A program made the translations under genes and the position numbers. From NCBI GenBank assembly GCA_900542065.1, contig UQLU01000008.1, positions 1 through 64,000 on the forward strand: a stretch of DNA of 64,000 bases, given 5' to 3'. Position 1 is the first letter of the stretch. Every line of letters begins with the position of its first letter. Below the pieces are notes generated by a model that had not been told where the DNA came from, searched no databases, and saw only the letters and a list, made by a program, of their open reading frames with translations. The DNA is from an uncultured Eggerthella sp. (GTDB lineage Bacteria > Actinomycetota > Coriobacteriia > Coriobacteriales > Eggerthellaceae). This document shows, piece by piece, positions 8,254 to 17,193 of the stretch.

Positions 8254-9681
8254 ATGAGTAACAAAGCATTTGATACAGCAGCAAATGCTGGTTCTTCTCG
8301 CGAGCATTTTGCCTCACGTATTGGATTTATCCTTATTGCTGCTGGATGCGCAATTGGTATCGGCAACGTTTGGCGTTTCCCCTACATCACCGGCGAATAT
8401 GGTGGCGGCGCATTTGTATTGTTGTATCTGATCTTCTTGGTAATTCTAGGCCTACCTGTTATGGTCATGGAATTTGCAGTAGGTCGTGCTGCTCAAAAAA
8501 GTGCTGCACAGGCCTTCGATATCCTTGAGCCAAAACGTCGTTTCCACTGGTTTTCTTGGTGGGGCTATATTGGCTGCATGATTCTGATGATGTTTTACAC
8601 CACTGTTGCAGGTTGGATGCTTGCCTATATTCCAAAGATGGCAGCAGGAACCTTCAATGGTGGCGGAAGCGAAGTTGCCGCAAACGTCTTCAGTGCAATG
8701 CTCGCCAATCCTAGCGAGCTTATTGGCTGGATGTTAGCTGCTGTTGCTATCGGATTTGCTATTTGCAGCCTTGGCCTACAAAAAGGTGTAGAGCGCATCA
8801 CGAAATGGATGATGGCGATTTTGTTCGTTGTCATGATTGCGCTGTGTATACGAACCATGACGCTACCAGGCGGTGCCGAAGGTATTGCCTTTTATCTGAT
8901 TCCCGACTTCTCTCGTTTGTTTGAAAACGGATGGTCGACCTTCGGTGAGGCAACCTATGCTGCAATGGGACAAGCGTTCTTCTCGCTTTCCTTAGGTATT
9001 GCCGCAATGGAAATTTTCGGTTCCTACATCAAGCGCGAGCGTCGTTTAACCAGTGAAGCAATTTCTGTAACGGCACTTAATACCGTTGTTGCTATCCTTG
9101 CTGGTTTGATTATTTTCCCCGCATGCTTCGCTTACGGAGTAACCCCCGACTCTGGACCTTCTTTGGTTTTTGTAACTTTGCCATTAGTATTCGCACAAAT
9201 GCCCTTGGGAGAACTTTGGGGCGCTTTGTTCTTTGTATTCATGAGCTTTGCAGCACTTTCCACGGTTATCGCAGTTTTCGAAAACCTTATCAGCTGGTGC
9301 ATGGATAAATGGGGCATGACCCGCTCTAAAGCAGTTGCTATCAACGGTGTTCTCGTGATTATTTTGAGCCTTCCCTGCGCACTCGGATTCAACGTATTAT
9401 CTGGCGTTACTATCCCTGCTATTGGCGATATTCAATCAATCGAAGACTTCATCGTATCCAACAACATGCTGCCTTTGGGTTCCTTGATCTTCGTTTTATT
9501 CTGTACACGCCGTTATGGCTGGGGCTGGAAGAACTTTGTTGCAGAAGCAAATATGGGCAAAGGCATTGCCTTCCCCGCATGGAGCCGCATTTGGGTATCC
9601 TACGGCATTCCTGTGTTGATCATCATCATCTTTATCATGGGTTATGCACCAAAAATTATGACGTGGCTAGGATTAGGCTAA
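8254..9681 (+). CDS. sodium-dependent NSS (SNF) family transporter
   Basis: A 475-residue polytopic protein of the neurotransmitter:sodium symporter family. The family signature around helix 1 is clear (AAGCAIGIGNVWRFPYI, then EYGGGAFVLLYL), and unwound-helix glycines and a sodium-site region follow in helix 6 and helix 8. Bacterial members (LeuT, TnaT, Tyt1) take up amino acids with sodium. There are 11-12 predicted segments. It starts 14 bases after the MerR stop, so the two genes are probably cotranscribed; a terminator follows at 9822. Confidence 0.92.
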   Translation: MSNKAFDTAANAGSSREHFASRIGFILIAAGCAIGIGNVWRFPYITGEYGGGAFVLLYLIFLVILGLPVMVMEFAVGRAAQKSAAQAFDILEPKRRFHWFSWWGYIGCMILMMFYTTVAGWMLAYIPKMAAGTFNGGGSEVAANVFSAMLANPSELIGWMLAAVAIGFAICSLGLQKGVERITKWMMAILFVVMIALCIRTMTLPGGAEGIAFYLIPDFSRLFENGWSTFGEATYAAMGQAFFSLSLGIAAMEIFGSYIKRERRLTSEAISVTALNTVVAILAGLIIFPACFAYGVTPDSGPSLVFVTLPLVFAQMPLGELWGALFFVFMSFAALSTVIAVFENLISWCMDKWGMTRSKAVAINGVLVIILSLPCALGFNVLSGVTIPAIGDIQSIEDFIVSNNMLPLGSLIFVLFCTRRYGWGWKNFVAEANMGKGIAFPAWSRIWVSYGIPVLIIIIFIMGYAPKIMTWLGLG

Positions 9682-9700
9682 GATACATCGAGCGAGTATT

Positions 9701-9812
9701 CCGAATTGGATCCCGCTTTACCAAATGAGATCTCGTTCCACCAAATCGGATCTCGCTTCGGAAAATGAGGTCTTACTCCACCAAATAAGATCATGCTCCA
9801 CTAATTCGGATC
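9701..9812. repeat. 20-bp degenerate tandem repeat
   Basis: Between the NSS gene and its terminator, five full 20-base units and part of a sixth repeat in exact register: CCAAATGAGATCTCGTTCCA, CCAAATCGGATCTCGCTTCG, GAAAATGAGGTCTTACTCCA, CCAAATAAGATCATGCTCCA, with weaker first and last copies. No coding frame runs through it. The units differ at several positions each, so this is an old or rapidly diverging array. Confidence 0.85.
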
Positions 9813-9821
9813 TAAATGCAA

Positions 9822-9857
9822 TCAGGCAATCACCTTCAGGTGATTGCCTGATTTTTT
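9822..9857 (+). terminator. intrinsic terminator after the MerR-NSS operon
   Basis: A 14-bp perfect stem (TCAGGCAATCACCT/AGGTGATTGCCTGA) with a two-base loop followed by T6. It ends plus-strand transcription from the MerR-NSS pair before the convergent fatty acid operon. Confidence 0.95.
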
Positions 9858-9932
9858 GTATCTACTAGGAGCGCATTCTCTCTAAATGCATTCCCTTTTG
9901 GCTTGATGGGTGGTTACCTACCAACCTAAAAC

Positions 9933-12287
9933 TTAAAAAGCGCGGAAGCGCTCGTAGCGTTGCTGGCGAAGCTCTTCGGAAGTCATTGGCAGCAATTCCT
10001 CCAGGGAGCGCGTCACAAAGTCATGGACAGCAACCACTGCCTGCTCAGGGTTTTCATGCGCAGGCTTTTCGCCTTCGCTTAAAACTTCCTCAATCAAACC
10101 CATCTCGCAAGCTTCGGCAGCGCTCATCTTCATAACCGCCGCTGCTTCTGCAGCACGAGAACGATCTTTCCACAAAATAGAAGCAAAGCCTTCAGGAGAA
10201 AGAACCGAATAAACGGCATGCTCTTGCATAGCTACGCGATTACCCATAGCAAGCGCCAAAGCACCACCTGAGCCACCTTCGCCAAGAACTACGCATACGA
10301 CAGGCACACCAAAGCCAGACATAGCAACCAGATTATCTGCAATTGCATTACCCTGACCACGCTCTTCTGCTTCCATTCCGCAAAAAGCACCTTGCGTGTC
10401 TACCAAGCACACAATAGGACGACCGAACTTTTCAGCTTGACGCATCAAGCGTAAACTCTTGCGATAACCTTCAGGCTGAGGGCAACCGAAATTACGTGCG
10501 ATACGCTGATGCAAGTCCGCACCCTTTTCTTCTGCGATAACCGTAACAGGAATACCATCAATCCAACCAATACCACCTACAATTGCACCGTCATCTGCAA
10601 ATGAACGATCACCATGAAGTTCGATAAAGCCATCCACCATATGGTCAATATAGTACTGAGCGGTAGGACGATGAACATTACGAGCAAGCAAAACGCTTTC
10701 CCATGCAGGGTTGTCGTCTCCATCAGATCCCGCTTCGGCCTTCTTCATAGGAAGAATGGAAGGCGCATCGGCAACACCGCGCTTGCGCAATGCACGCTTG
10801 AGCGGGAATGATTCATCACCAGAAAGCGCAGCGCCAGCTCTGCCAAACAAACGAGCAAAGGGATTTCCGCCCTGTTTTGCAGGAATAGTCTTTGCTGCAC
10901 CCGCGCCTTGGTTGTTTCCAGCGCCCGACTGTTCGGCAGATTCTTCTGATTCGGTACGCGAAACCGCAGCTTCTCGAGCAGCGCGAACAACAGAACGGAT
11001 GGTTCCATCACTGCCCTTGCCTGCTGGCAGTTCCTCAAGATCCTGTGTTGCACAATGAATATCTACCACATCGGAAAGATAATCACGTAAATCACAGCGC
11101 TCTACGATGGCATCAATTAAGCCATGCTCAAGAGCAAATTCTGCCGTCTGGAAGCCTTCTGGCAGTGTCTGCTTAATGGTGTCTTGAATAACACGACGAC
11201 CAGCAAAACCAATCAACGCATGAGGCTCAGAAACAATAATGTCGCCTTGGGTTGCAAATGATGCCGTAACACCACCGGTGGTAGGATCGGTGATAACCGA
11301 AATATAGAGCAAGCCTGCACGGCTATGACGCTCTACCGCAGCACTAATCTTGCCCATCTGCATCAAAGACACAAGGCCTTCCTGCATACGAGCACCACCC
11401 GATGCGGTGAAAATAATCAAAGGCAAACGCTCGTCAGTTGCACGTTCAATAGTGCGCGTGATTTTCTCGCCCACAACTGAACCCATGGAGCCCATCATAA
11501 ACGTAGACTCCATGATACAAACAGCCACCTTGCGACCCTTTAAGTATGCAGAGCCACAACGAACCGCTTCTTCTAAGCCACTCTTGGTACGATTCTTTTC
11601 GATAATTGCATCATAGTCAGGAAAGGTGAGCGGATCTGTTTCAGGAATACCCGTGTTCCATTCCTCGAAGGAGTCTTTATCGAAAAGATATTCAAGACGT
11701 TCATCAGAAGTTAGGCGATACAACTCGCCACAGGTAGGACAAACACCACCCGTAGCCAAAACAGGCTTTTCGTCATGGTTCAACTTACATTTAGGACATT
11801 TACGCCAGGTTACCTCATAATCCCCAAAATCGGGATCAGGTGCACATTCTGCCCACATAGTGTGAGTGCGATCCTTATCCATTGGACCGAGCACCTGAAC
11901 GCCTGCCTGATGTGCCACCATGCGAAGAAGAGGACTATTGGCAGTTTCTGGATTGCAAACCAACATTACCGATGCGCCACTTTTGCGAACCGCATCCATA
12001 ATGGCGTATTCATTAGAGAACAAACGCGCATCGAACTTAGGTCCAAGAGATGCCACTTGCGCAGCACCTGAACAAGCAAACGCACGAGCTTTGTCATCGG
12101 TGCCTGTTACCCAAATCTGAGAACAACCGCTTTTTACGCACGCTTTAACAGTTGCCTTCATAGGTGAGCCGTATCCAACTACCAACAAAGGACCATCAAG
12201 CTTTTCTGCCAAAATTGGCAACTGATATACGATAGTAGGACCATCAGTTACTACTGCTGCCTGCGTATTCTGCTGAACTGCAGTCAT
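9933..12287 (-). CDS. accDA: acetyl-CoA carboxylase carboxyltransferase, AccD-AccA fusion with N-terminal extension
   Basis: A 784-residue fusion of the two carboxyltransferase subunits that move CO2 from carboxybiotin to acetyl-CoA. Residues about 162-188 are the AccD zinc ribbon (CPKC...CPTC, Cys 164, 167, 183, 186). About 190-430 is the beta domain (GGARMQEG, SVITDPTTGGVTAS). A charged, low-complexity linker spans about 430-520. The alpha domain runs about 520-784 (ELHGDRSFADD, GCPQPEGYRK, LGEGGSGGALA). The first about 150 residues are not part of AccD; they resemble the N-terminal Rossmann-like domain of biotin carboxylase, without its ATP-grasp domain. The gene overlaps fabZ by a TAATG and ends the operon. 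accB and accC are not in the window. Confidence 0.93.
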   Translation of the reverse strand: MTAVQQNTQAAVVTDGPTIVYQLPILAEKLDGPLLVVGYGSPMKATVKACVKSGCSQIWVTGTDDKARAFACSGAAQVASLGPKFDARLFSNEYAIMDAVRKSGASVMLVCNPETANSPLLRMVAHQAGVQVLGPMDKDRTHTMWAECAPDPDFGDYEVTWRKCPKCKLNHDEKPVLATGGVCPTCGELYRLTSDERLEYLFDKDSFEEWNTGIPETDPLTFPDYDAIIEKNRTKSGLEEAVRCGSAYLKGRKVAVCIMESTFMMGSMGSVVGEKITRTIERATDERLPLIIFTASGGARMQEGLVSLMQMGKISAAVERHSRAGLLYISVITDPTTGGVTASFATQGDIIVSEPHALIGFAGRRVIQDTIKQTLPEGFQTAEFALEHGLIDAIVERCDLRDYLSDVVDIHCATQDLEELPAGKGSDGTIRSVVRAAREAAVSRTESEESAEQSGAGNNQGAGAAKTIPAKQGGNPFARLFGRAGAALSGDESFPLKRALRKRGVADAPSILPMKKAEAGSDGDDNPAWESVLLARNVHRPTAQYYIDHMVDGFIELHGDRSFADDGAIVGGIGWIDGIPVTVIAEEKGADLHQRIARNFGCPQPEGYRKSLRLMRQAEKFGRPIVCLVDTQGAFCGMEAEERGQGNAIADNLVAMSGFGVPVVCVVLGEGGSGGALALAMGNRVAMQEHAVYSVLSPEGFASILWKDRSRAAEAAAVMKMSAAEACEMGLIEEVLSEGEKPAHENPEQAVVAVHDFVTRSLEELLPMTSEELRQQRYERFRAF

Positions 12288-12802
12288 TACTGATTACCTC
12301 CCTCTGACTTTTTACCAGGCGCAATAACATACTTTTGTACTGCTGTTGCGCATATTTCCCCATCTACACTTGCCTCAACTTCAGCAACGCACATACGTGA
12401 AGAATTCTTAGTGATAGTACCCTTAAGCGTTACCGTTTCACCAGGAAGTACGGTTTTGCGGAACTTCGCTTTATCGATACCTACTAAATATCCCAAAGAT
12501 CCCTCTTTGCCATCCTGAACAAGCACGCAAATACTTGCAGCTTGAGCAAGTGCCTCCATTAAAATTACGCCTGGGAGAACGGGATGTCCAGGAAAATGAC
12601 CAGCAAATAGTGGTAGTTCAGGATTAACATCCAATTCAGCAACAACACTCCGTCCTGGTTCACAAGACAAAACACGGCTTACCCAAACAAAGGGATCACG
12701 ATGCGGAAGGAGTTTTAAAACACCTTCCTTTTCGCAGGGGAATTCAACAGGCACGGCAACACTATCAGAAGCATTACACGTAGTTTGTTTTTCATCAGCC
12801 AT
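12287..12802 (-). CDS. fabZ: 3-hydroxyacyl-ACP dehydratase FabZ
   Basis: A 171-residue hot-dog-fold dehydratase of the fatty acid elongation cycle. The LLPHRDPFVWV start of the fold and the active-site stretch GHFPGHPVLPGVILMEALAQ (His and Glu) are intact. It has about 25 extra N-terminal residues compared with typical FabZ. Its ATG overlaps the fabF stop and its stop overlaps the accDA start, both as TAATG, so the cistrons are translationally coupled. Confidence 0.95.
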   Translation of the reverse strand: MADEKQTTCNASDSVAVPVEFPCEKEGVLKLLPHRDPFVWVSRVLSCEPGRSVVAELDVNPELPLFAGHFPGHPVLPGVILMEALAQAASICVLVQDGKEGSLGYLVGIDKAKFRKTVLPGETVTLKGTITKNSSRMCVAEVEASVDGEICATAVQKYVIAPGKKSEGGNQ

Positions 12803-14076
12803 TATGCACGCTCCTCAACAAAGGGCGATAAAGCCAACGTTGCATTGTGTCCACCAAAACCAAGCGAATTAGAAAGTACTACCTTCTGTTCATAATTCAC
12901 CATAGCAGCGGTAGGCACCAAGACGGGACATTCTGGATCCGCCTCGGCAAAACCAGCCGTAGGAGGAACAACACTGCGTGCAGCAGAAAGAGCCGCCACA
13001 ATAGCTTCAATTGCACCAGCAGCACCAAGCATATGACCAACGCAACCCTTTACTGAAGTTACAGGAATCTTTGCAGCGCGATCGCCCAACAAAGCATTCC
13101 AAGCAGCAGATTCAGTCTTGTCGTTTACTGGGGTTGCCGTTCCATGTGCATTCAAATGACCAATATCATCTACGCTAAAGCCGCCTTCAGCTAAGGCCTG
13201 CTTCATTGCACGAACAGCACCTTCACCACTGGGTTCAGGAGCAGTAATGTGGTAGGCATCGCCCGTAGAACCAAAGCCCGTAACCTCGGCAATGATGTTT
13301 GCGCCACGTGCCTGGGCATGCTCCAACGATTCAAGAACTACCGCACCTGCACCTTCGCCAGGAACAAAACCATTGCGACGAACGTCAAAAGGCATGGAAG
13401 CATTCTTTGGGTCATCGGATTTGGTTACCGCACCCAAGTTAGCAAAACCAGCCAAAGACATATTTGCAGTGCCTTCTTCACTACCACCTGCAAGTGCAGC
13501 ATCTGCATAGCCAAAACGAATCAGGCGGTATGCCTCACCAATACAATGGCTGCCCGTTGCACAAGCGGTAACAATATTCAGACAATCGCCTTTCAAGCCA
13601 TAGCGAATAGACAAGTTGCCTGCTGCCATATTGGAAATCATCGTAGGAATAAACAGAGGACTTACACGCTTGGCGCCTTTTTCATGAAGAACAACTGATT
13701 CATGTTCAAACATGTTAAGTCCACCAATGCCAGAGCCAAACACACAAGCAAAACGATCGGCGTCTTCGGCTTCCATATCTATGCCAGCCTGAGCCATAGC
13801 CTCATCAGAAGCCAAAATAGCGTACTGAACGAAAGGAGCAAAGCGGCGAGATTCCTTCTTGGTGAAACCCACCTCAAGAGGATCGTAATTAGGAATGGAA
13901 CCACCTACATTAACGCCCAACTGCTCGCGACGCTCTTCAGGGAACAGAGACAAGCAACACTCACCACTGGTGACTTTTGACCACAGAGTTTCCACGCCCA
14001 GTCCAGCAGGAGACACTGCACCCATACCGGTAATAACGACACGATGCAATGTCATCGTATTGTTCTGTGAACTCAT
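12802..14076 (-). CDS. fabF: 3-oxoacyl-ACP synthase II FabF
   Basis: A 424-residue condensing enzyme. The thiolase-fold catalytic triad is complete: Cys172 in TACATGSHCIG, the first His in NAHGTATPVND and the second in VKGCVGHMLGAAGA. GFGGHNATL at the C-terminus is also conserved. It elongates acyl-ACP with malonyl-ACP. Start overlaps the fabG stop by ATGA. No fabH is seen in the cluster, so initiation must be done by an enzyme encoded elsewhere or by this enzyme. Confidence 0.97.
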   Translation of the reverse strand: MSSQNNTMTLHRVVITGMGAVSPAGLGVETLWSKVTSGECCLSLFPEERREQLGVNVGGSIPNYDPLEVGFTKKESRRFAPFVQYAILASDEAMAQAGIDMEAEDADRFACVFGSGIGGLNMFEHESVVLHEKGAKRVSPLFIPTMISNMAAGNLSIRYGLKGDCLNIVTACATGSHCIGEAYRLIRFGYADAALAGGSEEGTANMSLAGFANLGAVTKSDDPKNASMPFDVRRNGFVPGEGAGAVVLESLEHAQARGANIIAEVTGFGSTGDAYHITAPEPSGEGAVRAMKQALAEGGFSVDDIGHLNAHGTATPVNDKTESAAWNALLGDRAAKIPVTSVKGCVGHMLGAAGAIEAIVAALSAARSVVPPTAGFAEADPECPVLVPTAAMVNYEQKVVLSNSLGFGGHNATLALSPFVEERA

Positions 14077-14837
14077 AGCGATAATCCTCCATCTACTGTT
14101 AGAACATGACCCGTAATGTAGCGAGCTTCCTTGCTAGCCAAAAAGCTGACTGCCCCTGCTACATCTTCGACGCTACCTAATTCGCGCAAAGCAATTCGCG
14201 AAACAACGCCTTCGCGTGTTTTTTCGCTTAAAGCTCGAGTCATATCGGTATCAATAAAACCTGGTGCCACCGCATTAACCGTAATGCCACGCGCACCTAA
14301 TTCCTTAGCAGCGCTCTTAGTCATGCCAACAATGCCCGCTTTAGAAGCAGCATAGTTAACCTGACCAGCGTTGCCATAAAGTCCAACTACGCTTGAAATA
14401 TTAATAATGCGACCACTGCGCTGTTTCATCATGACAGGCGCAACATGACGCATACAATTAAAGGCACCTTTAAGGTTAACCGAAATAACCTTATCGAAAG
14501 CTTCTTCGCTCATACGGGCAAGCAAACCATCTTGCGTTACCCCCGCATTGTTTACCAACACATCAATGCGACCAAGCTGTTCACGAACGCCTTCTACCAT
14601 TTCTTTTGCAGCTTCAAAATTAGAAACATCAGCACAAAATACGACAGCTTTAATACCGTATTCACGCTGAAGATCGTCTGCCAAATCAGCACATGCCTGA
14701 GCGCTATGTTCGCTTGAATGATTCAGCGCAAGATTGCATCCACGTGCCGCAAGAGCGCGCGCAATAGCTGCACCAATTCCACGACTTGCACCAGTTACTA
14801 GTGCAACTTGTTCTTGGGTTTCTTGTTTTTCAGCCAT
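14073..14837 (-). CDS. fabG: 3-oxoacyl-ACP reductase FabG
   Basis: A 254-residue short-chain dehydrogenase. NADP-binding TGASRGIGAAIA at the N-terminus, NNAG at about residue 95, catalytic Ser in INISSVVG, and YAASK (Tyr and Lys). The C-terminal GHVLTVDGG is typical. It reduces 3-oxoacyl-ACP in the elongation cycle. It follows fabD by 26 bases and overlaps fabF. Confidence 0.96.
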   Translation of the reverse strand: MAEKQETQEQVALVTGASRGIGAAIARALAARGCNLALNHSSEHSAQACADLADDLQREYGIKAVVFCADVSNFEAAKEMVEGVREQLGRIDVLVNNAGVTQDGLLARMSEEAFDKVISVNLKGAFNCMRHVAPVMMKQRSGRIINISSVVGLYGNAGQVNYAASKAGIVGMTKSAAKELGARGITVNAVAPGFIDTDMTRALSEKTREGVVSRIALRELGSVEDVAGAVSFLASKEARYITGHVLTVDGGLSL

Positions 14838-14863
14838 ACAAACCTCCTTTAGTTGCCTAGCTT

Positions 14864-15820
14864 CTAGTTATTAGTTTGAGTTTGCTCTGCCTGAGAAGTA
14901 AGCTCAGCTAACTCTTTTTCCCATTCGGCATAGGTACCAATCTTTTTGCGAGTAGCACCTCGATCAATACGCTTCACCAAATTGGTAAGTACACCACCAA
15001 AACCAACTTCAATAAATTCAGATGCGCCCTGAGAAACAAGAGCGCTGATGCTCTGTTCGAACATAACAGAGCTTTTTACCTGAGCAGACAAGCGCTCTAC
15101 CGCTTCATCTACCGCAAAAGGCTTCGCATCGGTATTGCAAATCAATGGATATGTTGCAGGCATAAAAGAAAGTGTTTTGCAGAACTGTTCAACTCGTACT
15201 GCCGCTTCCTCCATCAAAGGACTATGGAACGCACCAGCTGTGCGCAAACGCGAACAACGCTTAGACTGTTCTTTCCAATATGCCTCTGCGCGATCAATCG
15301 CACCAACGCTACCCGAAACTACAACCTGGCCTGGAGCATTGTAGTTTGCGCTAACCAGCACCTCACCTTCAGCACAAGCATCACAAACTGCTTGAGCGTC
15401 TTCATGAGTTGCACCCAAAAGCGCAAGCATGGCACCAGGATTCTTTTCACAAGCTGCCGCTAGAGCATGTGAGCGTTCGTTTAATAGCGCAAAGCCCTCT
15501 TCAAGAGAAAGAATACCCGAAACCATAAGGCCACTAATTTCACCTAAAGAAAAACCAACGATAGCCTCAGGCTGAAAACCACGTGCTAAAAGAGCACGTG
15601 ATAAACCGACCGAAATAGCTGAGGTAAGAACCTGAGAATTAAGCGCATCGTTAATCTGCGCTTGATCGCCTTCTTTACTCAAAGCAACAAGATCAATTCC
15701 TGTTGCTGCCTTTGCCATTTCAAAAGTTTCTTGCACTTCAGGCAAAACCAAAAGATCAGCACCCATGCCAACCTTTTGAGCTCCTTGCCCTGGCATCATC
15801 CATACACTCATTACGCTCAT
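14864..15820 (-). CDS. fabD: malonyl-CoA:ACP transacylase FabD
   Basis: Transfers malonyl from CoA to ACP. The protein begins MSVMSVWMMPGQGAQKVGMG; I take the ATG at 15820, two bases after the fabK stop, with GGAAG upstream, because the reading frame further 5' lies inside fabK. The nucleophile elbow reads GFSLGE where the family usually has GHSLGE, and the catalytic His is in AFHSPLM. About 318 residues, normal for the family. Confidence 0.93.
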   Translation of the reverse strand: MSVMSVWMMPGQGAQKVGMGADLLVLPEVQETFEMAKAATGIDLVALSKEGDQAQINDALNSQVLTSAISVGLSRALLARGFQPEAIVGFSLGEISGLMVSGILSLEEGFALLNERSHALAAACEKNPGAMLALLGATHEDAQAVCDACAEGEVLVSANYNAPGQVVVSGSVGAIDRAEAYWKEQSKRCSRLRTAGAFHSPLMEEAAVRVEQFCKTLSFMPATYPLICNTDAKPFAVDEAVERLSAQVKSSVMFEQSISALVSQGASEFIEVGFGGVLTNLVKRIDRGATRKKIGTYAEWEKELAELTSQAEQTQTNN

Positions 15821-15822
15821 CC

Positions 15823-16791
15823 CTACTTCCAGGCACGCGTTGCGTTCTTGTCCGCCATTTCCTGCAAACCAAAAGCTGCCCACTTTTCTGCCTGAGATAC
15901 AAGCTCGGTAACAATTTCTACCGCAGGTTTGCAGTCATGAACTAAGCATGCAGACTGGCCTGCCATCATAGATCCATTGTCCACATCGCCCTGAACCGCA
16001 CGACGAAGAGAACCCGCAAGACGCTCTTCAGCTTCAGCGCTATCGCCCATACCCTGAGCTTCCATCTGGCGAATTTCGCGGGTAAGTTTATTTTTTAATC
16101 CGCGAACTGGATGACCACCCGCACGACCAGTAACAATCGTGTCGGAGTCTTTTGCGGCAATTACCTTATCTTTATAAGCCTGAGCTACACAACACTCTTC
16201 AGCAGTAAGAAAGCGCGTTCCTACCTGAACACCTTCAGCACCAAGTGCAAAAGCTGCAGCCATTCCGCGACCATCCGCAATACCACCTGCCGCAATAACA
16301 GGAATCGATACTGCATCGCAAACAGCAGGAACTAATACCATGGTGTTCAGCTCGCCAATATGTCCGCCTGCTTCGCAACCTTCCGCAACAACAGCATCAG
16401 CACCACAGCGTTCCATACGACGCGCAAGAGCAGCAGATGCAACTACAGGAACAACGGTAATGCCCGCTTCCTTCCACATGGGAACATATGAACCAGGATT
16501 TCCTGCTCCTGTGGTAACTACATCAACTTTCATATCAGCAGCAAGCTGAGCAAGCTGGGGTGCTTCAGGATTCATGAGCATAATATTCAAACCGATTGGT
16601 TTATCAGTCAGCTCACGAGCCTTTTCGATTTCTGCTTTTACCCAAGATACAGGAGCAGCGCCACAAGCAATAATGCCCAAGCCGCCAGCGTTACTTACCG
16701 CAGCAGCAAGACGGGCGTCAGCAATGTTTGCCATACCGCCTTGAATAATAGGATATTCAACACCCAAAAGCTCAGTTACTCGTGTTTTCAT
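15823..16791 (-). CDS. fabK: enoyl-ACP reductase II FabK
   Basis: A 322-residue FMN-dependent TIM-barrel enzyme that performs the last reduction of each elongation cycle. Typical parts: YPIIQGGMANIAD at the N-terminus, EGCEAGGHIGE with the catalytic His, PVIAAGGIADGRGM and ALGAEGVQVGTRFL. Organisms with FabK rather than FabI are known to be insensitive to triclosan at this step. A large intergenic hairpin separates it from acpP upstream. Confidence 0.95.
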   Translation of the reverse strand: MKTRVTELLGVEYPIIQGGMANIADARLAAAVSNAGGLGIIACGAAPVSWVKAEIEKARELTDKPIGLNIMLMNPEAPQLAQLAADMKVDVVTTGAGNPGSYVPMWKEAGITVVPVVASAALARRMERCGADAVVAEGCEAGGHIGELNTMVLVPAVCDAVSIPVIAAGGIADGRGMAAAFALGAEGVQVGTRFLTAEECCVAQAYKDKVIAAKDSDTIVTGRAGGHPVRGLKNKLTREIRQMEAQGMGDSAEAEERLAGSLRRAVQGDVDNGSMMAGQSACLVHDCKPAVEIVTELVSQAEKWAAFGLQEMADKNATRAWK

Positions 16792-16830
16792 ATCTAACCA
16801 TCTCTTTCGTGTGAGGTATCTGACAGCAAC

Positions 16831-16901
16831 AAGCGAACCACCTGAATATATTTCTCTGCATGATATACATCAGAGTACTTTCTATTCAGCCTGGTTCGCT
16901 T
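16831..16901 (-). other. nested RNA hairpin between acpP and fabK
   Basis: The 171-base gap between acpP and fabK contains a long inverted repeat. Outer arms AAGCGAACCA/TGGTTCGCTT continue, after a small internal loop, into CTGAATA/TATTCAG; inside is a second stem CTCTG/CAGAG. No T run follows on either strand, so it is not an intrinsic terminator. Likely roles are mRNA processing or stabilisation of the upstream acpP message, which is needed in excess, but this is inferred. Confidence 0.7.
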
Positions 16902-16962
16902 ATGTACATGTCAATCTACTGTAGTGCTTCTTAGAACAAAGAATGCCCGATAGCTTGGTTAT

Positions 16963-17181
16963 TTACAAAGAATCAATGTAGCTTACAAGCTCTTCGATAG
17001 TTTCAAGACCTTCTGGCTCACCAAAGTCGATATCAAGCTTTTCTTCGATATCGCAAATAAGCTCTGCCATGTCCAAAGAATCGATGCCCAGATCCTCAAA
17101 GGTTGCATCTTCTGTTACATCTTCAGGATTGATGTCGAGGGTCTCTTCAAGAATTTCTTTAATTGCATCCAAAGTTGCCAT
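16963..17181 (-). CDS. acpP: acyl carrier protein
   Basis: A 72-residue acidic four-helix protein with the phosphopantetheine attachment Ser in GIDSLDMAEL (Ser at about residue 35). It carries the growing acyl chain for all enzymes of this operon. It follows the MarR gene by 12 bases and has AAAGGAACAC before the ATG. Confidence 0.97.
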   Translation of the reverse strand: MATLDAIKEILEETLDINPEDVTEDATFEDLGIDSLDMAELICDIEEKLDIDFGEPEGLETIEELVSYIDSL

Positions 17182-17193
17182 TTGTGTTCCTTT

